NCBI RefSeq assembly: GCF_001429285.1
Contig: NZ_LMJJ01000016.1
Location: forward strand, 1-57,407
Source: Ensifer sp. Root278
Lineage (GTDB): Bacteria; Pseudomonadota; Alphaproteobacteria; Rhizobiales; Rhizobiaceae
Direction: 5' to 3'
DNA: 57,407 nt
Shown: in pieces, positions 51,606 through 57,407 of the stretch
Layout: every line of letters starts with the position of its first letter
Numbering within the stretch: position 1 is the first letter of the stretch
Notes under the pieces: generated by a model
Databases searched by the model: none
What the model saw: only the letters and a program-made list of their open reading frames with translations
What the model was told of the DNA's origin: nothing
Position numbers and translations under genes: made by a program

Positions 51606-52748
51606 ATGTATCTCACCGAAACGCAGGAGCAGGTGCGCGAGATGGCGCGTGCCTTTGCCGACGAAATGATCCGCCCGATGGCCGAGGAGCTCGATCGTGA
51701 GGAGCGCTTCCCCGCAGGGCTTTACGACGAAATGGCAAAGCTGGGGCTTTTCGGTATTGGCGTGCCGGAAGCGCTTGGTGGGCCAGGGTTCGATACGCTC
51801 ACCTACGCGCTGGTGATGGAAGAGCTCAGCCGTGGCTACGCTTCGGTTGCCGATCAGTGCGGCCTGATCGAGCTCATCTCGACCTTGCTCGTCCGCCACG
51901 GGACCGAAAGCCAGCAGGCCATGCTTCCGGATATCCTCGGTATGCGCGCCAAGGTCGCCTATTGCATCACCGAGCCGGAGGCCGGTACCGATGTTTCGGG
52001 CATCCGCACAACGGCTGAACGCGATGGTAACGGCTGGCGGCTCAATGGCGGCAAGATCTGGATCCACAATGCGCCGGTCGCCGATTACGGCTTCGTGCTG
52101 GCACGCACCGATAAGGAGGCGGGAAACCGCGGCATGTCGATCTTCATCGTCGACCTGCACGCGGCGGGCGTCGAGAAGGGGCCCAAGGAACACAAGATGG
52201 GCCAGCGGGCGAGCCAGGTCGGCGCGCTGAACTTCGCCGACGTCAAGCTTTCGGCCGATGCTCTCTTGGGCACGGAAGGGCGCGGCTTCCACATGATGAT
52301 GTCGGTGCTCGACAAGGGTCGTGTCGGCATCGCGTCGCTCGCGGTCGGTATCGCTCAGGCGGGCCTCGAGGCGGCTCTGGACTATGCCGGAACACGCAAG
52401 CAGTTCGGCAAGGCCATTGCCGATTTCCAGGGCGTGCAGTGGCTGCTGGCCGACATGGCGAAGGATATCGAGGCTGCGCGCCTGCTCGTCCACTCGGCCG
52501 CCTCCAAGATCGACAGCGGCGCGGACGCCACGAAAGCGTGTTCGATCGCCAAGTGTTTTGCCGGCGATGTCGCCGTACAGCGGACGGCAGATGCGGTGCA
52601 GGTCTTCGGTGGCTCCGGCTACATTCGCGGCTTTGAGGTCGAGCGCCTCTACCGCGATGCCAAGATCACGCAGATCTATGAGGGCACGAACCAGATCCAG
52701 CGCATGATAATCGCGCGCGAACTGCTGAAGAAGGGCGCACGGGCATGA
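51606..52748 (+). CDS. Acyl-CoA dehydrogenase
   Basis: This 380-residue flavoenzyme has the three-domain acyl-CoA dehydrogenase fold. Landmarks are YCITEPEAGTDVSGIRTTAE (about 119-138, FAD-binding loop), DYAGTRKQFGKAIADFQGVQ (about 260) and the catalytic glutamate in ITQIYEGTNQIQRMIIAREL (about 363). It oxidises an acyl-CoA to the 2,3-enoyl-CoA and hands electrons to ETF, whose genes lie at the end of this operon. It is the first gene after operator site D and overlaps the next gene by ATGA. Chain length or substituents of the substrate cannot be told from sequence; with the other genes a short hydroxy-acyl-CoA is likely. Confidence 0.92.
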   Translation: MYLTETQEQVREMARAFADEMIRPMAEELDREERFPAGLYDEMAKLGLFGIGVPEALGGPGFDTLTYALVMEELSRGYASVADQCGLIELISTLLVRHGTESQQAMLPDILGMRAKVAYCITEPEAGTDVSGIRTTAERDGNGWRLNGGKIWIHNAPVADYGFVLARTDKEAGNRGMSIFIVDLHAAGVEKGPKEHKMGQRASQVGALNFADVKLSADALLGTEGRGFHMMMSVLDKGRVGIASLAVGIAQAGLEAALDYAGTRKQFGKAIADFQGVQWLLADMAKDIEAARLLVHSAASKIDSGADATKACSIAKCFAGDVAVQRTADAVQVFGGSGYIRGFEVERLYRDAKITQIYEGTNQIQRMIIARELLKKGARA

Positions 52749-53524
52749 CCGGGTCTGACCTTCGCCCGGTCGCGCTCGTGACCGGTTCGTCGCGCGGTAT
52801 CGGGCTTGCTGCAGCTGAAGCTCTGGCGCGCGAAGGCTTCGCTGTCGCGGTCAACGGACCGCCGGGCGATGCAGAGCTGCCCTCGGCGGTCGAGCGCCTA
52901 GCCACCCACGGGGTTCCGGTCATGGCTGCGGCGTTCGATGTCAGCGCGATCGCTGGCCACGGCGCGGCACTTGCGGCTATTGAGGCTGAACTCGGTCCGA
53001 TCACCACGCTTGTCAACAATGCGGGTGTCGGTGTTCTCCGGCGTGGCGACATGCTGGAGGTGTCGGAGGACAGCTGGGACCGTTGCTTCGCCGTCAATAC
53101 CAAAGGCATGTTCTTTCTGAGCCAGGCTTTTGCGCGGCGGCTGCTTGCCCGCAGCAAAGGGCCGCTCTTCCACGCGATCATCAACGTCACCTCGTCGAAC
53201 GCTGTCGCCGTGGCCGAACAGCGGTCGGAATACTGCGCGTCGAAAGCCGCCGCCGCGATGGTCTCGAAGGCGCTGGCCGTCCGGCTCGGACGGGAGGAGG
53301 TCGCCGTCTACGACGTCCAGCCGGGTCTGATTGCAACGGAGATGACGGCACCCGTCATCGATGCCTATCGCGAGCGGGCGGAACGGGGGCTCACGCTCTT
53401 TCCGCGTGTCGGAAGACCTGAAGAAGTCGGCGCCCTGATCGCATCGCTTGCGACGGGACGTCTTCCCTACACCACCGGAATGACGATCCCGGCCGATGCC
53501 GGCATGCTCGTCCCGCGCTTTTGA
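52745..53524 (+). CDS. Short-chain dehydrogenase/reductase (3-ketoacyl reductase-like)
   Basis: This 259-residue SDR has the cofactor motif VTGSSRGIGLAAAEALAREG (about 13-32), NNAGVG (about 93), the catalytic Ser in INVTSSNAVAVAEQ (about 151) and YCASKAAAAMVSKALAVRL with Tyr and Lys (about 163-167). The GxxxGIG fingerprint is that of classical SDRs. It overlaps the acyl-CoA dehydrogenase gene by four bases. It would oxidise the hydroxy intermediate produced by the hydratase to a ketone, or perform a related redox step. Confidence 0.88.
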   Translation: MTGSDLRPVALVTGSSRGIGLAAAEALAREGFAVAVNGPPGDAELPSAVERLATHGVPVMAAAFDVSAIAGHGAALAAIEAELGPITTLVNNAGVGVLRRGDMLEVSEDSWDRCFAVNTKGMFFLSQAFARRLLARSKGPLFHAIINVTSSNAVAVAEQRSEYCASKAAAAMVSKALAVRLGREEVAVYDVQPGLIATEMTAPVIDAYRERAERGLTLFPRVGRPEEVGALIASLATGRLPYTTGMTIPADAGMLVPRF

Positions 53525-53531
53525 GGTTCCC

Positions 53532-54680
53532 ATGAAAATCGCGCTTCCCGATACCGATGGCCGCCTGTCTGACTATGCCCTGAGTGGCAAGCCGATCGCG
53601 GCTGCGACACTTGGCAAGAACCCGGCGCGCGTTGTCTATTCCGCAGCTCACGTGGTCGCCGACCCATTCGCCGCCAATGACCCGTCCGGTAGAGCCGCGA
53701 TTGACTGGGCAAAGACGATGGAGTTCCGCCGCTATCTTGCCAGCTTGGGGCTCGGGATCGCCGAGGCGATGGATACGGCGCAACGCGGCATGGGCCTCGA
53801 CTGGCCAGGCGCCCTGGAACTCATCCGTCGCACGCGTGAGGAGCTGCCGGACGCCCTTGTCGCCAATGGCTGCGGTACGGACCACCTCGATCCAGCGACC
53901 GTCACCAGCATCGATGACGTTCGAAGAGCCTACCTGGAGCAAGTTGAGGCGATCCAGAAGGTCGGCGGGCGCCTTATCCTCATGGCGTCTCGCGCCTTGG
54001 TGCGGGTCGCGCAGCGACCCGAAGATTACATCAAGGTCTACTGCGATGTGCTGGCCGCCTGCGACGCGCCTGTGATCCTGCACTGGCTCGGCGAGATGTT
54101 CGATCCGCAGCTCGCCGGTTATTGGGGCGGCAGAGATTTCGAACCGGCTATGCAAACCGCACTTGCCGTCATCGACGAGAATACGGCCAAGGTCGACGGC
54201 ATAAAGATCTCTCTCCTCGATAAGGACAAGGAGATCGTCATGCGCCGCCGGCTGCCGGCCGGCGTGAAGATGTATACGGGCGACGATTTCAACTACCCTG
54301 AACTGATTGAGGGCGACAGTGAAGGTTTCTCGCACGCCTTGCTCGGTATCTTCGATCCCCTGGCGCCGGCTGCGGCTTACGCGGTGGAGCGGCTTGGTGA
54401 AGGAGACCGCGCAGGCTTCCGCGCGACGCTCGATCCGACTGTTCCGCTCGCACGGCTGATCTTCCGGGCGCCGACACAGTACTACAAGACCGGCGTCGTC
54501 TTCCTTGCCTGGCTAAACGGCTTCCAGGATCACTTCGTGATGTTGAACGGTGCGCAGGCCATGCGCCCGCTGCCGCATTTCGTCGAGCTCTTCCGGCTCG
54601 CTGACCAGTGCGGCCTGTTGCGCGATCCGACGCTCGCCGCGGACCGGATGAAGAAGCTGCTTGCGCTCTATGGAGTGTAG
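53532..54680 (+). CDS. DUF993 family protein (dihydrodipicolinate-synthase-like TIM barrel)
   Basis: This 382-residue protein matches DUF993, a group distantly related to the class I aldolases of the DHDPS type. Conserved-looking pieces are RVVYSAAHVVADPFAANDPS (about 33-52), AMDTAQRGMGLDWPGALELI, LVANGCGTDHLDP (about 114), VILHWLGEMFDPQLAGYWGG and VDGIKISLLDKDKEIVMRRR, whose lysine in GIKIS is at the position of a Schiff-base lysine in such barrels. An aldolase or lyase that splits a branched or hydroxylated acid is the natural guess, but no reaction is established. It starts seven bases after the SDR gene and is followed by the isomerase-like gene after two bases. Confidence 0.8.
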   Translation: MKIALPDTDGRLSDYALSGKPIAAATLGKNPARVVYSAAHVVADPFAANDPSGRAAIDWAKTMEFRRYLASLGLGIAEAMDTAQRGMGLDWPGALELIRRTREELPDALVANGCGTDHLDPATVTSIDDVRRAYLEQVEAIQKVGGRLILMASRALVRVAQRPEDYIKVYCDVLAACDAPVILHWLGEMFDPQLAGYWGGRDFEPAMQTALAVIDENTAKVDGIKISLLDKDKEIVMRRRLPAGVKMYTGDDFNYPELIEGDSEGFSHALLGIFDPLAPAAAYAVERLGEGDRAGFRATLDPTVPLARLIFRAPTQYYKTGVVFLAWLNGFQDHFVMLNGAQAMRPLPHFVELFRLADQCGLLRDPTLAADRMKKLLALYGV

Positions 54681-54682
54681 CC

Positions 54683-55540
54683 ATGCGTGAATTCAAGACG
54701 GACCATTCCGCCCTTGCGCTCAACACCGCAAGCCTGGGACACAATCTCGAAGGTCACGGGGCAGGGTGGTCGCCTGACCGTATCATCGATGCTTGCGCCG
54801 AGCGCGGCTTCGGCTCGATCGTTTTCTGGCGCCGCGAAATCGGTTCGCGGGCGATTGAAATTGGCGAACGAGTGCGCGCAAGCGGCCTTTCGGTTGCCGG
54901 TCTCTGCCGGACGCCGTTTCTTGTCGGCACGGAAGCCGTCGATCGACAAAGGGTCATCGACGAGGCGAAGGCCTCGATCGACATGGCTGCGGGCCTTGGA
55001 GCATCGGTGCTGACGATCGTGGTGGGCGGCGTGCATCCGGGCACCAAGGGCACCGGCGAGAGCCTGAAGATCGTCGCCGACCGTGTCGGCGAGATCGCGC
55101 CCTATGCCGCGGGCCGAAACGTCAAGCTGGCACTTGAGCCGCTCAATCCCGTTTATGCAGGAAACCGTTCCTGCCTGACGACACTGCGCGAAGCCGTCGA
55201 TATCTGCGAGGCAGTCGGCGCGGCCAACCTCGGCGTCGCCATAGATGTCTACCATGTGTGGTGGGACAGTGAGATCGCGGCACACTTGCAGCGTGCGGGC
55301 GCCGACCGCATTTTCGGCTATCACCTCTGCGACTGGCTTCCCGACACGCGCGATGTGTTGCTCGATCGCGGCATGATGGGCGATGGGGTAGCCGATCTAA
55401 GGGCTTTGCGGCGGAGCGTCGAAGACGCGGGCTATACCGGTCCCTGCGAAGTGGAGATTTTTTCTGCAAACAACTGGTGGAAGCGGGACCCAGGCGAAGT
55501 CCTCGACGTGATGGTCGAACGCTTCCGCACGTTCTGCTGA
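54683..55540 (+). CDS. Sugar phosphate isomerase/epimerase-like TIM barrel
   Basis: This 285-residue protein belongs to the xylose-isomerase-like TIM barrel (AP endonuclease 2 fold). Metal-ligand positions typical of the fold are seen: Glu in [16 protein letters not shown] (about 152), Asp and His in [16 protein letters not shown] (about 187-191), His in [12 protein letters not shown] (about 213) and Glu in [20 protein letters not shown] (about 255). These enzymes isomerise or epimerise sugars, keto acids or inositol derivatives. DUF993 genes are next to such genes here, and the two reading frames are two bases apart, which suggests one joint step. Confidence 0.85.
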   Translation: MREFKTDHSALALNTASLGHNLEGHGAGWSPDRIIDACAERGFGSIVFWRREIGSRAIEIGERVRASGLSVAGLCRTPFLVGTEAVDRQRVIDEAKASIDMAAGLGASVLTIVVGGVHPGTKGTGESLKIVADRVGEIAPYAAGRNVKLALEPLNPVYAGNRSCLTTLREAVDICEAVGAANLGVAIDVYHVWWDSEIAAHLQRAGADRIFGYHLCDWLPDTRDVLLDRGMMGDGVADLRALRRSVEDAGYTGPCEVEIFSANNWWKRDPGEVLDVMVERFRTFC

Positions 55541-55557
55541 CGATATGGGAGGCATGC

Positions 55558-56322
55558 ATGAAGATCCTGGTCACCGTCAAACGTGTCGTTGACTACAACG
55601 TCAAGATCCGCGTGAAGGCAGACGGTTCGGGCGTCGAGCTCGCCAACGTGAAGATGTCGATAAACCCCTTCGACGAAATCTCGGTCGAAGAGGCGCTCAG
55701 GCTGAAGGAAGCCGGCAAGGCGGAGGAAGTCGTCGTCGTTTCCGTTGGTCCGGCCAAGGCCGAAGAGACGCTGCGCACGGCCCTTGCCATGGGCGCTGAC
55801 CGCGCCATCCTGGTTGAGACCGAAGACCAGGTCGAGCCGCTCGCTGTGGCCAAGATCGTCAAGGGCGTTGCCGAGGCCGAACAGCCGGGCCTGATCATCG
55901 TCGGCAAGCAGGCGATCGATGATGACAGCAACCAGACCGGCCAGATGCTGTCGGCTTTGCTCGGCTGGGCCCAGGGCACCTTTGCCTCCAAGGTCGAGAT
56001 CGGCGATGGCAAGGCACCAGAGGGCACAGCAAGGGTGACGCGCGAAGTCGACGGCGGTCTGCAGACCATCGACATCAAGCTGCCGGCAGTTGTCACCACC
56101 GACCTGCGCCTCAACGAACCGCGCTACGCCTCGCTGCCGAACATCATGAAGGCGAAGAAGAAGCCGCTCGACAGACACACCCCTGCGGACTTCGGCGTCG
56201 ACACCGCTGGCCGCCTCAAGGTGCTGAAGACCGAGGAGCCGTCGGGCCGCAAGGCCGGCATCAAGGTCAAGTCGGTCGCCGAGCTCGTCGAAAAGCTTAA
56301 AGTCGAAGCCGGCGTGCTCTAA
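55558..56322 (+). CDS. etfB: Electron transfer flavoprotein beta subunit
   Basis: This 254-residue protein is the beta subunit of ETF, with [20 protein letters not shown] at the start, the AMP-binding region [20 protein letters not shown] (about 41), [20 protein letters not shown] (about 120) and the recognition-loop region [20 protein letters not shown] (about 183-202), the ETF beta signature that docks on acyl-CoA dehydrogenases. With EtfA it carries electrons from the dehydrogenase to ETF-ubiquinone oxidoreductase. It follows the isomerase-like gene by 17 bases in the site D operon, so a dedicated electron path for this pathway is likely. Confidence 0.95.
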   Translation: MKILVTVKRVVDYNVKIRVKADGSGVELANVKMSINPFDEISVEEALRLKEAGKAEEVVVVSVGPAKAEETLRTALAMGADRAILVETEDQVEPLAVAKIVKGVAEAEQPGLIIVGKQAIDDDSNQTGQMLSALLGWAQGTFASKVEIGDGKAPEGTARVTREVDGGLQTIDIKLPAVVTTDLRLNEPRYASLPNIMKAKKKPLDRHTPADFGVDTAGRLKVLKTEEPSGRKAGIKVKSVAELVEKLKVEAGVL

Positions 56323-56345
56323 GTTCAGGAAAGGGAGACATCATC

Positions 56346-57287
56346 ATGGCCATTCTTCTTCTGGCTGACCACGCCAGCAACCACCTTTCCGACCAGACCG
56401 CCAAGGCGCTGACCGCAGCCTCCAAGATCGTCAGTGGGACTGGAGGCGATGTGCACATCCTCGTTGCCGGTGCCGGCGCCAAGGTCGCGGCCGAGCAGGC
56501 CGCCAAGCTCGCTGGCGTCTCCAAGGTGCTAGTCGCCGACGACGCCTCGCTTGCCAACAACCTCGCAGAGCCGCTGGCAGCCCTCATCGTCTCGCTCGCC
56601 GGCAACTACGACACGATCGTCGCAGCCGCGACCTCGGTCGGCAAGAACGTCCTGCCGCGCGTCGCAGCGCTGCTCGACGTCGCCCAGGTCTCGGAAATCA
56701 TCGAGGTGGTCTCTGCCGATACCTTCAAACGCCCGATCTATGCCGGCAACGCCATCCAGACGGTGCAGACGACGGAAGCCAAGCGCGTCATCACCGTGCG
56801 CACCGCCTCCTTCGCATCCGCCGCTGAAGGCGGTTCGGCCGCGATCGAAAGCGTCGCGGCTGCCGCCAACCCGGGTGTTTCCTCCTTCGTCGCCGACGCG
56901 CTGTCGTCGTCCGACCGCCCGGAACTGACCTCGGCCAAGATCATCATCTCCGGTGGTCGCGCGCTCGGTTCCTCGGAAAAGTTCAGGCAAGTGATCCTGC
57001 CGGTTGCCGACAAGCTCGGTGCTGCCGTCGGCGCCTCGCGCGCTGCCGTCGATGCCGGCTACGCGCCGAACGACTGGCAGGTCGGTCAGACCGGCAAGGT
57101 GGTCGCACCCGATCTCTACATCGCCTGCGGCATCTCCGGGGCGATCCAGCATCTCGCCGGCATGAAGGACTCGAAGGTTATCGTCGCGATCAACAAGGAC
57201 GAAGAGGCACCGATTTTCCAGGTCGCCGACTACGGCCTGGTTGCCGATCTGTTCGAAGCGTTGCCTGAATTCGAAAAAGCACTTTGA
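56346..57287 (+). CDS. etfA: Electron transfer flavoprotein alpha subunit
   Basis: This 313-residue protein has the ETF alpha layout: an N-terminal domain from [20 protein letters not shown] to about 190, then the FAD-binding C-terminal domain with [20 protein letters not shown] (about 198-217), [20 protein letters not shown] (about 225) and [20 protein letters not shown] (about 256). It lies 23 bases after etfB. Paired with EtfB it forms the soluble heterodimer that takes electrons from acyl-CoA dehydrogenases. Confidence 0.95.
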   Translation: MAILLLADHASNHLSDQTAKALTAASKIVSGTGGDVHILVAGAGAKVAAEQAAKLAGVSKVLVADDASLANNLAEPLAALIVSLAGNYDTIVAAATSVGKNVLPRVAALLDVAQVSEIIEVVSADTFKRPIYAGNAIQTVQTTEAKRVITVRTASFASAAEGGSAAIESVAAAANPGVSSFVADALSSSDRPELTSAKIIISGGRALGSSEKFRQVILPVADKLGAAVGASRAAVDAGYAPNDWQVGQTGKVVAPDLYIACGISGAIQHLAGMKDSKVIVAINKDEEAPIFQVADYGLVADLFEALPEFEKAL

Positions 57288-57294
57288 AAGACAC

Positions 57295-57407
57295 ATGGCC
57301 GAGATGATTGATCTGCCCGAACGCGAGAGCATGGAGTTCGACGTTGTCATCGTCGGGGCGGGGCCTGCCGGTCTTGCGGCGGCGATCCGGCTGAAGCAGG
57401 TCAATCC
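57295..57407 (+). CDS. Electron transfer flavoprotein-ubiquinone oxidoreductase, N-terminal part (cut by the window edge)
   Basis: ATG 57295 begins seven bases after the etfA stop. The 37 codons in the window read MAEMIDLPERESMEFDVVIV and continue with GAGPAGLAAAIRLKQVN, the FAD-binding GxGxxG motif of ETF-QO, where the acidic lead RESMEFDVVIVGAGPAGL is characteristic. The enzyme carries a 4Fe-4S cluster and passes electrons from ETF to ubiquinone in the membrane. Its place after etfBA completes the electron path in one operon. The rest lies beyond 57407. Confidence 0.85.
   Translation, partial: MAEMIDLPERESMEFDVVIVGAGPAGLAAAIRLKQVN

Noticed and set aside
1-57407. CRISPR arrays, tRNA or rRNA genes, integrase with att sites
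   Set aside because: No regularly spaced repeats, cloverleaf sequences or integrase genes were recognised while reading either strand. Island ends next to a tRNA could lie outside the window.

Overview
The window is GC-rich DNA from an alphaproteobacterium of the Rhizobiales, most likely Rhizobium, Sinorhizobium/Ensifer or a close relative. The signs are SyrB-type proteins, a ugpBAEC operon, an AttH-like cluster, an IS66 end and the codon usage. The mix of transport and catabolic operons with decayed genes suggests a large plasmid, a chromid or a chromosomal accessory region. No tRNA, rRNA or CRISPR array was seen.

Bases 1-19950 are a patchwork. The window opens in the 3' end of an IS66 transposase. 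Intact genes include a cysA-like ATPase, an OhrR/MarR regulator divergent from a secreted alpha/beta hydrolase, small membrane proteins, a FinO/ProQ-domain protein, a flavin monooxygenase divergent from a LysR regulator, a class III cyclase, three tandem SyrB-like proteins, ugpBAEC and a UdgX-type uracil-DNA glycosylase. Between them lie broken genes: SHOCT protein, citrate synthase tail, HigA-like antitoxin with a stop codon, MarR, polyamine-type permease, AAC(3) acetyltransferase, IS3 orfA and VapC.

Bases 19950-34120 hold a nucleobase/nucleoside BMP-type ABC transporter in an operon with a cytosine-deaminase-like gene that carries a one-base frameshift. Next come a secreted isoaspartyl methyltransferase coupled to a polytopic membrane methyltransferase-fold protein, and an ABC exporter plus AttH-like operon.

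Bases 34300-57407 form one catabolic island. It contains a VOC protein, two MDR dehydrogenases, a TetR regulator, a two-permease sugar-type ABC importer, an aldehyde dehydrogenase, a GMC oxidoreductase, two aldo/keto reductases, a CoA-transferase, an enoyl-CoA hydratase, a glycerate kinase, an acyl-CoA dehydrogenase, an SDR, a DUF993 protein, a sugar-isomerase-like TIM barrel, EtfB, EtfA and the start of ETF-ubiquinone oxidoreductase. Four promoter regions in this island carry the same palindrome, GTAACTANNTAGTTAC or a near match, and I saw it nowhere else in the window. I infer that the TetR protein controls the whole island. The pathway would import a polyol- or sugar-like compound, oxidise it to an acid, activate it with CoA, process it by a beta-oxidation-like series with its own ETF branch, and finish partly at glycerate. 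The substrate is unknown. This is the best candidate for an undescribed system here.
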